Shown in pieces: positions 44,961 through 53,962 of a DNA stretch of 64,000 bases. Origin of the DNA: Alcanivorax sp. S71-1-4 (GTDB lineage Bacteria; Pseudomonadota; Gammaproteobacteria; Pseudomonadales; Alcanivoracaceae); assembly GCF_009846755.1 (NCBI RefSeq), contig NZ_AQOR01000002.1, positions 1-64,000 of the forward strand, in the 5' to 3' direction. Positions within the stretch are counted from its first letter, which is position 1, and every line of letters starts with the position of its first letter. The notes beneath the pieces are model-generated. The model was not told the DNA's origin. It did not search any database and saw nothing but the letters and a program-made list of their open reading frames with translations. Made by a program: the position numbers and the translations under genes.

Positions 44961-45895
44961 ACATCCCCCCGTGCGCGCGCATGCTCGACGTAATAACGGA
45001 ACGTCTGCTCGGAACTTTTCTCCGGCTGGTAGCCAAATTCTTCCTTCAGCCGGCGATTACTCAACACGGGCCGGTAACGCAGGAAATTCACCTGCTCGGG
45101 GCCGTAACGGCCGATGCCCAGATGCTTGCCCAGCCACAGCACACTGCGTATCAGGCCCGGCGGCAACGCCAGTACCGGCTTGCCAAGGATGGCTGCGATC
45201 TGGTGGATGGTGAGCGCCCCGTCACCGGCCATGTTGTAAATGCCGGCAACGTCTTCGCGAATGCCCTGCTCCATGGCACGGATCACATCACCGTCCCAGA
45301 TGAACACGAAGGGCGAATCACTGCCCTTGATCGCCAGCAGGCGTTTTTTCGCAAACAGGTCCGTGATCAGGTTGCGCGTGTGCGCACCGAGAATAGTGCC
45401 CGGACGAAAGATCAGCTGTTTCAGCTGCGGATACTCCTGCCGGAATTCCGCCAGCATGGTTTCTATCTGCCGCTTGTGATCGGAGTAGGGAAACTCCGGG
45501 TTGCCCCGCAGCGCGTCCTGCTCGTCAATCCATGCCGGGTTGTCGGCATGATAGCCATAGGCCGCGCCGGAACTGGTCACGGTGATATGAGAGACGCCCG
45601 CCCGCACGGCACTGATCAGCACGTTGCGCGTGCCGTTGACGTCAATGTCATAGTCGCGCGCACGGTCCCCGCTGGCATCCAGCACCGATGCCAGATGCAC
45701 CACGTGGGTAATGTCCTCGCGCTCCATCAACGCCTGGATGGCACTGTCGCGCACATCCATTTTCTGCACCGCAAACGGCAGGTCATCGCGGCTTCGGATA
45801 TCGGTGCCGACGATATTGAAGTCTGCCGCCAGCCGGGCGCCCAGCAGGCTGCCCACATAGCCGGCGGCACCAGTGATCAGGATATTTTTCTGCAT
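44957..45895 (-). CDS. NAD-dependent epimerase/dehydratase family protein
   Basis: A 312-aa extended SDR. The motif ITGAAGYVGSLLGARL binds NAD, and the catalytic Tyr/Lys is in FPYSDHKRQIE. The 5' end of the gene is 15 bp from the BASS gene stop. Extended SDRs of this type act on nucleotide sugars or on 3-beta-hydroxysteroids and related alcohols. The oxidation-linked neighbours (FMO and SDR) make a non-sugar substrate reasonable, but this is inference. Confidence 0.88.
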   Translation of the reverse strand: MQKNILITGAAGYVGSLLGARLAADFNIVGTDIRSRDDLPFAVQKMDVRDSAIQALMEREDITHVVHLASVLDASGDRARDYDIDVNGTRNVLISAVRAGVSHITVTSSGAAYGYHADNPAWIDEQDALRGNPEFPYSDHKRQIETMLAEFRQEYPQLKQLIFRPGTILGAHTRNLITDLFAKKRLLAIKGSDSPFVFIWDGDVIRAMEQGIREDVAGIYNMAGDGALTIHQIAAILGKPVLALPPGLIRSVLWLGKHLGIGRYGPEQVNFLRYRPVLSNRRLKEEFGYQPEKSSEQTFRYYVEHARARGDV

Positions 45896-45910
45896 CGGGA
45901 CACTCCGGGT

Positions 45911-46813
45911 TCAGGCTGTGCGGGCGTCGCGCGTGCGCGACCAGATGGACGCCAGGGTCAGGCCGGAGACCAGATGCCAGACACCCCAGAACGCAGTAAT
46001 CAGCATCATGCCGCCAGCCTCGGGGAAGAAAGTGAACAGAATCACCAGCCCCAGGCCCGAATTCTGGATGCCGACCTCCAGTGTTACCGCGCGCCGGTCT
46101 GCCACCGGCAGCCGCAACAGGCGCCCCATGCCATTGCCGAGCGACAGCGCGAGCAGGTTGTGCAGCACCACCAGCCAGAAGAAGGTATGAAAACGCTCCA
46201 GGAACAGATCCACGTTGTTGCTGAATGCGATGCCGACAAAACCGAGGAAGACCACCAGAGCAAACAGGCGCAGCGGTTTTTCGCTGCGGGCCGCAAAACC
46301 GGGGAAACGCTTGCCGACCCACATGCCCAGCATCAGCGGCACCCCCAGCACCAGCAGGACCAGTACCAGAATACTCAACGGATCAAGGGAAATGCTGGTC
46401 AGTAGTTCGCGCGTGTTCGGGTTCAGGTAACCGTAGAGCGCAAAATTCATCGGCGTCAGCACCGTGGCCACCAGGCTGGAGACGGCCGTCATGCTCACCG
46501 ACACCGCCACATTGGCTCGCGCCAGCCAGGTCATCACGTTGGAAAAACTGCCGCCGGGGCAGGACGCCACCAGGATCATGCCCAGCGCCAGTTCCGGGTC
46601 AATATCCAGCGCCCAGGTGGCCAGGCAGGTAGTCGCCGGCAGCAATATGAACTGGGCAAACAGGCCGGCCAGTGGCGCCACCGGGGCAATCAGAATGCGG
46701 CGAAAATCTTCTGTCTTCAGCGTCAGTGACACGCCGAACATCATGCACGCCATGATGACGTTGAGCATGATCAGGCTGGCAGGGTCAAAATGAATCGGCA
46801 GTGGCCCTGACAT
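45911..46813 (-). CDS. Bile acid:sodium symporter (BASS) family transporter
   Basis: A 300-aa membrane protein with about nine to ten helices. The crossover and sodium-binding regions are evident as ILVASCPGGSFSNVMTWLARANVAVSVS (in part SCPGGSFSNVMTWLA), a family signature, and EVGIQNSGLGL. Members import bile acids, pantoate, pyruvate or sulfated steroids with sodium. It overlaps the FMO stop codon by one base, so it likely imports or exports the substrate or product of that pathway. Confidence 0.9.
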   Translation of the reverse strand: MSGPLPIHFDPASLIMLNVIMACMMFGVSLTLKTEDFRRILIAPVAPLAGLFAQFILLPATTCLATWALDIDPELALGMILVASCPGGSFSNVMTWLARANVAVSVSMTAVSSLVATVLTPMNFALYGYLNPNTRELLTSISLDPLSILVLVLLVLGVPLMLGMWVGKRFPGFAARSEKPLRLFALVVFLGFVGIAFSNNVDLFLERFHTFFWLVVLHNLLALSLGNGMGRLLRLPVADRRAVTLEVGIQNSGLGLVILFTFFPEAGGMMLITAFWGVWHLVSGLTLASIWSRTRDARTA

Positions 46814-48147
46814 CAGCGCGCACCCGCCACGCGCTGACGCGCTCGGGCCAGGCTGTGCTGTTCTTCCCGCATGGCCCTGATCTGCGCCAGCACCGCCTTG
46901 CGGTAACTGTCCTTGTGCACGTAATAGGCCATCCGCTCCAGTTTCAGGTAATCGTAGCCGCCGTCCATCACGTTGCCGGCCTCGCGCCGTTTGGTCTCTT
47001 TCAGCCGCAGGGCCGCCGGCGAACCGTTGGCCAGTTGCCGGATATACAGTGCCGCCATTTCCGCCTGCTCATTACGCCCTTCCCACCCCAGGCCGGCGGC
47101 CTCGATCATGCCCATCATGAACAGGTTGTCGTAATCCGGATGGAACACATTCAGGTAAAGCTGTGGCGCCCCGGCGCCCTGTGGCCAGTTCAGGTGCTTA
47201 CGATCAATGAAGGGATAATGCAGCTTGTAGCCGGTGGCGAGCAGGATGATGTCGTACTCACCCTCGCTGCCATCGGTGAAACACACCCTGTGCCCGTCGA
47301 TCCGGGCGATATCGCGCCGCGCCTGAATGTCACCGTGGCCAAGGTGATGCAGGATCAGCGAGTTCATCACCGGGTGAGATTCGTACATGCGGTAATCCGG
47401 ATCCGGCAGGCCATAGCTGGAGGGCTTGCCCATCACGAGCTTGATCAGCAGGCTGTCGGCCCACTGCTTGAGCCGGCGCGGCAGTTTCAGTTTGCCGAGC
47501 GTATCGGTGGGCCGGCCAAGCAGGAATTTCGGCAGGAAGTAATAACCGCGGCGCACGGACAAATCCACGCTGCGCGCATGGTGTACGGCGTCCACGGCGA
47601 TATCGGCGCCGGAATTACCGCAGCCCACCACCAGCACACGCTGGTCACGGAATACTTCCGGCGAACGGTATTCGCTCGAATGCATCACGCGCCCGGCAAA
47701 GTCGCCCGGCAACGTGGGAATGTTCGGATGGTGCAGGGTGCCGTTGGCAATCAGTACGCCGTGGAAGCGGCGTGTCCGGGTAACGCCGTCGCGTTCGGAG
47801 GTGACCAGCCAGCCGGCGCCGTCCGGTTCCACGTTCAACACGCGGGTGTTGAATTCAAAGCGGCGGTACAGATCGAAGTGGCGGGCGTAGTCACGGAAGT
47901 AGGCGCGCATTGCGTCATGACGCGGATAGGGCGCCACGTCGTCGCGCATGGGAAACTCCGCGAACTCGGTCATGGTCTTCGAGGATATCAGGTGCGCTGT
48001 CTCGTACATGGTGCTGTGCGGGTTATCGATATCCCACAGGCCACCCACGTCATCGTTCAGCTCGAAGCCGGTAAAGGCGATGCCCTGCTTGTCCAGGTTG
48101 CGGGCCGTGGCCAGCCCCATCGGGCCGGCGCCGATTAGCGCGTACAT
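46813..48147 (-). CDS. Flavin-containing monooxygenase (FMO/Baeyer-Villiger type)
   Basis: A 444-aa class B flavoprotein. The FAD motif IGAGPMGLATARNL lies at the N-terminus, GCGNSGADIAVDAV binds NADPH (about residue 177), and FAGRVMHSSEYRSP matches the FxGxxxHxxxY/W signature of FMO and BVMO enzymes. Such enzymes insert oxygen into ketones or oxidise N and S atoms. It is the first gene of the leftward five-gene unit, divergent from the AraC regulator across 144 bp that hold a 16-bp palindrome. Confidence 0.92.
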   Translation of the reverse strand: MYALIGAGPMGLATARNLDKQGIAFTGFELNDDVGGLWDIDNPHSTMYETAHLISSKTMTEFAEFPMRDDVAPYPRHDAMRAYFRDYARHFDLYRRFEFNTRVLNVEPDGAGWLVTSERDGVTRTRRFHGVLIANGTLHHPNIPTLPGDFAGRVMHSSEYRSPEVFRDQRVLVVGCGNSGADIAVDAVHHARSVDLSVRRGYYFLPKFLLGRPTDTLGKLKLPRRLKQWADSLLIKLVMGKPSSYGLPDPDYRMYESHPVMNSLILHHLGHGDIQARRDIARIDGHRVCFTDGSEGEYDIILLATGYKLHYPFIDRKHLNWPQGAGAPQLYLNVFHPDYDNLFMMGMIEAAGLGWEGRNEQAEMAALYIRQLANGSPAALRLKETKRREAGNVMDGGYDYLKLERMAYYVHKDSYRKAVLAQIRAMREEQHSLARARQRVAGAR

Positions 48148-48253
48148 GAGCTCTCCTTCTTGTTATGCTTGGGGCCGGGTCGCCCGCGATTCGACCAGCA
48201 TAGGGCAGCCTCCCGGGCATGTACCGGCTCATTCGGGACGCCCTCCGGTTAAT

Positions 48254-48269
48254 TCAGGACCGGTCCTGA
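48254..48269. promoter_or_regulatory. Perfect 16-bp palindrome in the FMO/AraC divergent promoter
   Basis: TCAGGACCGGTCCTGA is its own reverse complement. It lies 23 bp before the AraC start codon and 107 bp before the FMO start, so it may be the autoregulatory operator. AraC-type proteins more often bind direct repeats, so another repressor is possible. Confidence 0.6.
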
Positions 48270-48291
48270 TCAGAAAATACTAGGCCCTGGC

Positions 48292-49266
48292 ATGTCCCAC
48301 ACACCCACCATCACACCCCGCTTCAGCCAGGCCATTGTGCAGGCCGCTGAGCGCCTGGGCGTGGCATTGCCGTCGGGGCTGTATGACGCACTGCCCCGGG
48401 ATGAGTTGTCTGACCGCATCCCCCTGGCGGTCCAGGACCAGCTCTGGGTGGCACTCTGCCAGGCCAGCGACGACCCGCTGATCGGCCTGCGCGTGGGTCT
48501 GGACATTCAGGTCGGGCATCTGGACAGCGTGGGCATGCTGTTGATGAGCTGCGATACGCTCGGCGATGCCGTGGAAGCGCTGCTGGAATATTTCCCGATC
48601 ATCAGCGAAGGCAGTGCGTTTGAACCGGAACAGGCCACCGACGGGTTGCACCTGCATTATCGGCCGGGCTTCGACACACTGCTGGATATTCGCGCCGAGG
48701 CGGTCTTCGGCTGCCTGGTGCACCTGTCACGCTGGATGACGGGCCAGCGCTTCACTCCGACGCTGATCGCCTTTGCCCACGCGCCCCGCGACAGTGAAAG
48801 CCGTTACCGCCAATTGCTCGGTGGCCCGGTACAGTTCAACGCGCCGAGCTACCGCATTTTCTATCGTGACAGCGACCTGGCAACGCCCTTGATCCAGGCC
48901 AACGCGGCCATGCGCGAACACCTGCGCGCGGTGGCCGACGCCATGCTGGCGGCGCTGCATGAACAGGGCCTGTCGGCACAAGTGGAGCAACTGGTGCGCG
49001 CGCATCCGCATTGGGGCAAGGAACGGGTCGCCGAGCGGCTCGGCATCAGTGGCCGCCACCTCAATCGGCGGCTGGCCGAGGAAGGCAGCTCATTCAAACT
49101 GCTGCGCGATGCAATCCTGTTGCGCATGGCGGAAGATAAACTGCGCGGCGACCAGCGCCTGGCGGACATCGCCGACGCGCTGGGGTTTTCGGATGAGAGT
49201 GCTTTTGCCAAGGCATTCAAGCGATGGGCCGGCGTGACGCCGGCCCGGTTTCGCGAGCGACAGTGA
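48292..49266 (+). CDS. AraC-family transcriptional regulator
   Basis: A 324-aa protein with an N-terminal AraC-binding type domain (about 10-200; GLRVGLDIQVGHLDSVGMLLM in part) of the type found in OruR/VirS regulators, and a C-terminal pair of helix-turn-helix motifs (about 230-320): KERVAERLGISGRHLNRRLAEEG and RLADIADALGFSDESAFAKAFKRW. The domain order and divergent orientation to FMO and SDR genes match the M. tuberculosis VirS-mymA layout. The stop codon directly abuts the metY stop. Confidence 0.93.
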   Translation: MSHTPTITPRFSQAIVQAAERLGVALPSGLYDALPRDELSDRIPLAVQDQLWVALCQASDDPLIGLRVGLDIQVGHLDSVGMLLMSCDTLGDAVEALLEYFPIISEGSAFEPEQATDGLHLHYRPGFDTLLDIRAEAVFGCLVHLSRWMTGQRFTPTLIAFAHAPRDSESRYRQLLGGPVQFNAPSYRIFYRDSDLATPLIQANAAMREHLRAVADAMLAALHEQGLSAQVEQLVRAHPHWGKERVAERLGISGRHLNRRLAEEGSSFKLLRDAILLRMAEDKLRGDQRLADIADALGFSDESAFAKAFKRWAGVTPARFRERQ

Positions 49267-50535
49267 TCAAGCCTGTTCCAGCGCCTGGGTAATGTCCGCC
49301 AGGATGTCGTCCACGTGCTCGATACCGATCGACAGCCGCACCATGTCGGCACTGACACCGGCGGTTTTCAGCTCAGCCTCGTTCAACTGACGGTGCGTGG
49401 TGGTGGCCGGGTGGCACGCCAGGGTTTTTGCGTCACCGATATTCACCAGCCGCTTCACCATCTGCAGCGCGTCGATGAAGCGACCGCCCGCATCGCGCCC
49501 CCCTTTGATGCCGAAGCTCAGGATCGACGCGGGGGTGCCCTGCGTGTACCGCTGCGCCAGTGCATGGTAGGGGTCGTCCTTGAGGCCGGCGAATTTCACC
49601 CACGCGACTTTATCGTGACCTTTCAGATACTCCGCCACGGCCTGAGCGTTCTCGCAGTGACGCTCCATCCGCAGCGGCAGGGTTTCGATGCCCTGCAGGA
49701 TCAGGAAAGCGTTAAACGGCGACAGCGCCGCCCCCATGTTGCGCAGCGGCACCACACGCGCCCGACCGATAAACGCGGCCTCGCCCAGTGCTTCGGTATA
49801 GACCACGCCATGGTAGGACGGGTCCGGCTCGTTGAATTGCGGAAAGCGCGGATTGTCTTTCCAGGGAAACTTGCCGGAATCGACGATGATGCCCGCCACC
49901 GTGGTGCCATGGCCGCCCATGTATTTGGTCAGCGAGTGCACCACGATATCCGCGCCGAAGTCGAACGGGCGGCACAGCACCGGCGTGGCCACGGTATTGT
50001 CGACGATCAACGGCACACCCGCGTCATGCGCCACTTTCGCCAGCGCCTCCAGATCCACGATGTTGCCGGCCGGGTTACCGATGGATTCGCAGAACACGGC
50101 ACGGGTCCGGTCGTCGATCAGCGCCGCCAGGGCCGCCGGGTCATCACCGCTGGCCATCCGCACCTCAATGCCCAGCGTCGGCAGGGTGTGTGCGAACAGG
50201 TTATAGGTGCCTCCATAGAGCTGACTGACGGAAATGATGTTGTCACCGACACGCGCCAGGGTCTGGATCGCTGCGGTGATGGCCGCCATGCCTGACGCCA
50301 TGGCCAAGGCGCCGACGCCCCCTTCCAGATCTGCCACCCGCTGTTCGAGCACGGCATTGGTCGGGTTCATGATGCGGCTGTAGATATTGCCCGGTACTTT
50401 CAGATCGAACAGGTCCGCCCCGTGCTGGGTGTTGTCGAAGTAGTAGCTGGTGGTCTGGTAGATCGGCACCGCGACGGCATGGGTTTCCGGGTCGCCGGCA
50501 AAGCCGCCGTGGATGGCGACGGTTTCTGGTTTCAT
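49267..50535 (-). CDS. metY: O-acetylhomoserine (thiol)-lyase / aminocarboxypropyltransferase
   Basis: A 422-aa PLP enzyme of the Cys/Met metabolism family. ETVAIHGGF at the N-terminus, YSRIMNPTNAVLEQRVADLEGG in part, and SLTKYMGGHGTTV, which holds the PLP-binding Lys, all match. It makes homocysteine from O-acetylhomoserine and sulfide for methionine synthesis. The start at 50535 has GGGAGAAG upstream; the frame remains open further upstream into the MITE-like element but with no homology. It converges on the AraC gene with no intergenic space. Confidence 0.94.
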   Translation of the reverse strand: MKPETVAIHGGFAGDPETHAVAVPIYQTTSYYFDNTQHGADLFDLKVPGNIYSRIMNPTNAVLEQRVADLEGGVGALAMASGMAAITAAIQTLARVGDNIISVSQLYGGTYNLFAHTLPTLGIEVRMASGDDPAALAALIDDRTRAVFCESIGNPAGNIVDLEALAKVAHDAGVPLIVDNTVATPVLCRPFDFGADIVVHSLTKYMGGHGTTVAGIIVDSGKFPWKDNPRFPQFNEPDPSYHGVVYTEALGEAAFIGRARVVPLRNMGAALSPFNAFLILQGIETLPLRMERHCENAQAVAEYLKGHDKVAWVKFAGLKDDPYHALAQRYTQGTPASILSFGIKGGRDAGGRFIDALQMVKRLVNIGDAKTLACHPATTTHRQLNEAELKTAGVSADMVRLSIGIEHVDDILADITQALEQA

Positions 50536-50560
50536 GTTTTTCTTCTCCCGGGTCTTTGAC

Positions 50561-50717
50561 AAGGTGTCGAGACAGCCTGATTGAGGCGTTCTCAAGCCAC
50601 CGTTGCAGCGCAGGTCCGCAAAGGTGGGCACGGAAAATCAATCGCTTATCGCGCTTGATTTTGCTGATGGCCAGGTCTGGCCGTCAGCACAGGCTGCTTT
50701 TTTTCAACAGCCCGTTA
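50561..50717. mobile_element. MITE-like element copy 2
   Basis: Same element as at 26031-26190: the central segments GCGCAGGTCCGCAAAGGTGG and CGGAAAATCAATCGCTTATC are shared and the ends (AAGGTGTCGAGACAGCC at left, TTTTTTTCAACAGCCCGTTA at right) are recognisable but more diverged than in copy 1. It lies immediately upstream of metY and may affect that promoter. No transposase gene is present. Confidence 0.82.
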
Positions 50718-50779
50718 AATCGAAACCGGGACTATAGCGAAAGCAGCCGGCCCATGGCCAAGACTCAATCGTGATCAGC

Positions 50780-51559
50780 TCATGTCGGGGAACAATCCAG
50801 TACCGAAAAACCGCCGGCCATATAGTGCGAAGGCAGCGCATCGAACATCTCGCGGGTGGTACGCACCAGATGCGGCTGGTCGTAGAACCCGCTGGCGGCG
50901 GCCAGGGCCGACACCGTCATGCCTTCGCGCCAGTGGCGAAACAGTTGCTGGGTTTTCAGGTGCAGCAGGAAGCGGCGCAGGGTCACACCGGTCTGCTCGC
51001 GGAACAGGTGTGTCAGGCGCGAGGCAGAGAGATCAATCTCGCCGGCCAGCGCGGCCACGTCGAGCTTGTCCGGCAGTTGCTCGCGCAACCGGGTGGCAAT
51101 ATGCAGCAGGCGCGGGTCCAGCGGCGGCACCGGGCAGGCCAGCCGTGCCAGCAGGCGGGCGCGCAGGGCGCTGGCGATCGGTACGGACGGCGCGGCCAGC
51201 AGGGCACGGGCATCGGCAAGCCATGTCGGATCACACGGCAGGTCAGCGCTGGCCCGTGCTGCGCCATCCGGGCCACGGAGATGCCCGGCCAGTTCGCGCC
51301 AGGCGGGTGTCACCGGATCAAAATGGGCAATCAGTATCAGGCCGTCACCGGGGTTCAGGGCCTGGGGCACATCCGGCGCCACCAGCGCCAGCCGGGTACT
51401 GCGCCAGGCGCCCTGCACTTCCAGTTGCAAGGGCGCCTCCAGGCCGCACAGCAGCGAGGCCGCTACATGCCGGTGGGTCCGGTTGGCACCCTGATGGCCG
51501 ACAAACAACCAGTCATGCTGCCACAGACACAGAATGCCCCGCTGGGCAGCCGCCCTCAC
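50780..51559 (-). CDS. AraC-family transcriptional regulator
   Basis: A 259-aa regulator with a short N-terminal cupin-like domain (HRHVAASLLCGLEAPLQLE in part) and a C-terminal AraC HTH pair: LDVAALAGEIDLSASRLTHLFREQ and MTVSALAAASGFYDQPHLVRTTREM (in part). Its stop is preceded on the other side by the metY element; the gene is adjacent to the DUF962 gene at a one-base interval, so they probably form an operon. Target genes are not evident. Confidence 0.9.
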   Translation of the reverse strand: MRAAAQRGILCLWQHDWLFVGHQGANRTHRHVAASLLCGLEAPLQLEVQGAWRSTRLALVAPDVPQALNPGDGLILIAHFDPVTPAWRELAGHLRGPDGAARASADLPCDPTWLADARALLAAPSVPIASALRARLLARLACPVPPLDPRLLHIATRLREQLPDKLDVAALAGEIDLSASRLTHLFREQTGVTLRRFLLHLKTQQLFRHWREGMTVSALAAASGFYDQPHLVRTTREMFDALPSHYMAGGFSVLDCSPT

Positions 51560-52060
51560 TCAGCGATGCGGGTGCGTCGCATGCGGGACCGGCAGGCCAA
51601 GGCGGGCGCCGACTTCAACACTGACAAAGATCGGGCCGATCAGCAGGAACACCAGGTCTTCGATAAACGAGGGCTTCTTGCCTTCCACCTTGTGCCCCCA
51701 TACCTGAACCGCCCAGGCCACCAGCCAGACCACCAGCGAAATCCAGAACAGTGACCAGCCAGCACTCTGGATGGCCATGATGCCGGCCACCGAGGCGGCG
51801 AACCAGGCCACCATCAGCAGGAACACGCCAAAGGACAGGCGCAGATAAACCACCGCCGAGATCACGCCCAGCAGCGTGCCGCCGTTGACCCAGTAGGCCA
51901 CCTCCGGCGACAGGCCCAGCCAGCGGCCGATCGGGACCAGCCAGAGCAGGCCCAGGGTAGAAAAGAAGATGGCGGGCACGCAGATGATGTGCACCCACTG
52001 GTTAACCGGGTTTTGATGGCTCTCGCCGTAGTCGGCCAGAAACTGATGTAAGTTGCGCAT
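51560..52060 (-). CDS. DUF962/Mpo1-like family membrane protein
   Basis: A 166-aa protein with about four hydrophobic helices. The N-terminus NLHQFLADYGESHQNPVN followed by HIICVPAIFF is diagnostic of the DUF962 family, whose yeast member Mpo1 is an iron-dependent 2-hydroxy fatty acid dioxygenase; the conserved His residues are at about 15 and 24. It directly precedes the AraC gene on the same strand. Function in bacteria is unknown. Confidence 0.88.
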   Translation of the reverse strand: MRNLHQFLADYGESHQNPVNQWVHIICVPAIFFSTLGLLWLVPIGRWLGLSPEVAYWVNGGTLLGVISAVVYLRLSFGVFLLMVAWFAASVAGIMAIQSAGWSLFWISLVVWLVAWAVQVWGHKVEGKKPSFIEDLVFLLIGPIFVSVEVGARLGLPVPHATHPHR

Positions 52061-52163
52061 GGGTCACTCCCTGTCTCACGGGTTGTTATTCGAGGTCTGG
52101 GGCGATGTTAGGCAACCGCACCGGGCAGCGGCTTGTATGAATCCGCTGTCGCCCACCGCCATC

Positions 52164-52850
52164 CTATTCCGGAATCTTCATCTCCTTGCGCCATTCCCGC
52201 AACAAGGCACTGCGCCGGCGCGGGTAATGCCCGGCACCCATATCCAGCTGGTTAAGACGGTCGAGCCGGAAATGCCGGAAGGCACCGCGCAACTCACACC
52301 AGGCCACCAGCATGCGGGTACGTTCGAAAAAGGCCAGCATGACGGGCCAGACCGTGCGCTGACTGACTTCACCGTCAGCACGGGTATAGTCGATAGTAAC
52401 CACCAACTCACGCCGAATCGCTTCTCTCACCTGAGGCAGGAAGGCTGTGCCGGCGTCCTCGTTACAGGCCGACCAGGCCACCAGACCGATGCCGGCAATG
52501 CGATCACGCAGGTCCCGGGGCGAGGACGTGGCCACCTTGGCCAGCACATTATTGGCGGCCCGCACCAGTTCCTCGTCTCCCTGCTCCGCCACCCAGCGGG
52601 CACCGAGCACCAGCGCTTCAAGTTCACTGTCGTCGAACATCAGTGGTGGCAGAAAAAAACCGGCGCGGAGCTGGTACCCCATGCCGGCTTCGCCATCGAT
52701 GCTGGCGCCCAGGCCGATCAGGCTCTGGATATCGCGATAGATAGTGCGCACCGACACCGACAGTTGCTCCGCCAACGTGGCCGCCGTGACCGGGCGGCGG
52801 TGCTGGCGCAGGCAGTCCATCAGCCGGAAAAGACGTTCGGTGCGGTCCAT
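52164..52850 (-). CDS. YafY-like WYL-domain transcriptional regulator
   Basis: A 228-aa regulator with an N-terminal HTH type 11 (about 1-60, VTAATLAEQLSVSVRTIYRDIQSL) and a WYL domain (about 140-225, with RTVWPVMLAFFERTRMLVAWCEL and RHFRLDRLNQLD). WYL proteins respond to small ligands or nucleic acids and often regulate DNA-damage or phage-defence loci. No defence genes are nearby. Confidence 0.9.
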   Translation of the reverse strand: MDRTERLFRLMDCLRQHRRPVTAATLAEQLSVSVRTIYRDIQSLIGLGASIDGEAGMGYQLRAGFFLPPLMFDDSELEALVLGARWVAEQGDEELVRAANNVLAKVATSSPRDLRDRIAGIGLVAWSACNEDAGTAFLPQVREAIRRELVVTIDYTRADGEVSQRTVWPVMLAFFERTRMLVAWCELRGAFRHFRLDRLNQLDMGAGHYPRRRSALLREWRKEMKIPE

Positions 52851-52983
52851 CAGTGGGCTCCATGCAGCGTGAGTGGGCCCATGTTATAGCGGCGACTGCT
52901 GACAGAATATGGCAGCAATCTTCACGCGGCCTTGAGGCCGGTTGTCGTATCAGGCGACAGTGCCTGGCATCAGCAGCCTGCTG

Positions 52984-53850
52984 CTAGGCCAGCGGCGGCT
53001 CTGGCCAGAAGTCGAACTGGTCCGGCACGCTCTCGGACACCTTCGCGGTGAACACCGGATCGCGCTTTTCGAGAAACGCCCGGAAGCCGTCACGGCCGTC
53101 CAGCCGCTCGCTGGTGAGGTACATGAGTTTCGAATCCACGCAGTGGGCCTGCATCGGGTGCTCGAAGGAGGGGTTGCGCCAGAGCATCTGTCGCGCCAGC
53201 GCCAGCGACACCGGCGAGGTCTTGTGCATCAGTTTGCGGGCCAGGGCGTAGGCCGTCCCGAGCACGTCGTCCCTGGGCGCCAGGCTGCGGAACAAGCCCT
53301 TCTCCAACCCTTCTTCCGCACTGAATATTTCACCGGACAGCACCCATTCCATGGCCGCCTGCATGCCCACCAGGCGCGGCAGGAACCAGCTTGAGCACGC
53401 CTCGGGCACGATGCCACGCTGGCTGAAGACGAAACCTATCTTGGCGCCCTCGGCGGCGATGCGGAAATCCATTGGCAGCGTCATGGTGATGCCCACCCCG
53501 ACGGCTGCGCCGTTGATGGCCGCGATCAGGGGCTTTTTCGAGCGATACAGCGCCAGTGACAGCTCTCCCCCGGAATCACGGATCTCTTCGATGTTGAGGC
53601 GCTCACCCTGGGGAATGTCGTAACCGAAAATGTTGCCTTCTTCGCGCTCGAGCTCCATGCCGGCACAGAACACGCGGCCGGCGCCGGTGACGACGATCAC
53701 GCCGATATCGTCGTCCTCGTTGGCGCGCGCCAGAGCATGCAGCATTTCGTCGCGCATGCGCAGCGTCCAGGCATTCAGGCGATCGGGGCGGTTCAGGGTG
53801 AGGGTCAGAATGCGGTCGCTGACCTCATAGCGGATATCCTGGTAATCCAT
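52984..53850 (-). CDS. Enoyl-CoA hydratase/isomerase family protein
   Basis: A 288-aa crotonase. LNRPDRLNAWT, the oxyanion-hole segment GAGRVFCAGMELE, INGAAVGVGITMTLPMDFRIA and the catalytic-type Glu in QRGIVPEACSS are present. The start at 53850 is preferred to the longer frame from 53886. The C-terminal tail extends the family by a few residues (PDQFDFWPEPPLA). Single gene; probable role in fatty acid or other acyl-CoA degradation. Confidence 0.9.
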   Translation of the reverse strand: MDYQDIRYEVSDRILTLTLNRPDRLNAWTLRMRDEMLHALARANEDDDIGVIVVTGAGRVFCAGMELEREEGNIFGYDIPQGERLNIEEIRDSGGELSLALYRSKKPLIAAINGAAVGVGITMTLPMDFRIAAEGAKIGFVFSQRGIVPEACSSWFLPRLVGMQAAMEWVLSGEIFSAEEGLEKGLFRSLAPRDDVLGTAYALARKLMHKTSPVSLALARQMLWRNPSFEHPMQAHCVDSKLMYLTSERLDGRDGFRAFLEKRDPVFTAKVSESVPDQFDFWPEPPLA

Positions 53851-53962
53851 GGTCGTCCTCGGCGTGTATGGCAAAGCACTGACCATAGCAGGGCCGTACC
53901 CGACACCCCATGACCGGAATTACCGGGGCCGGGCTGCCGTCAGGCAAACCGGCCCGTGCCAC

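Noticed and set aside
46801-48138. 445-codon frame antisense to the FMO gene
   Set aside because: It mirrors the FMO gene, has no signature and no credible ribosome site.
49315-50295. 326-codon frame antisense to metY
   Set aside because: Shadow of metY, His- and Arg-rich without domains.
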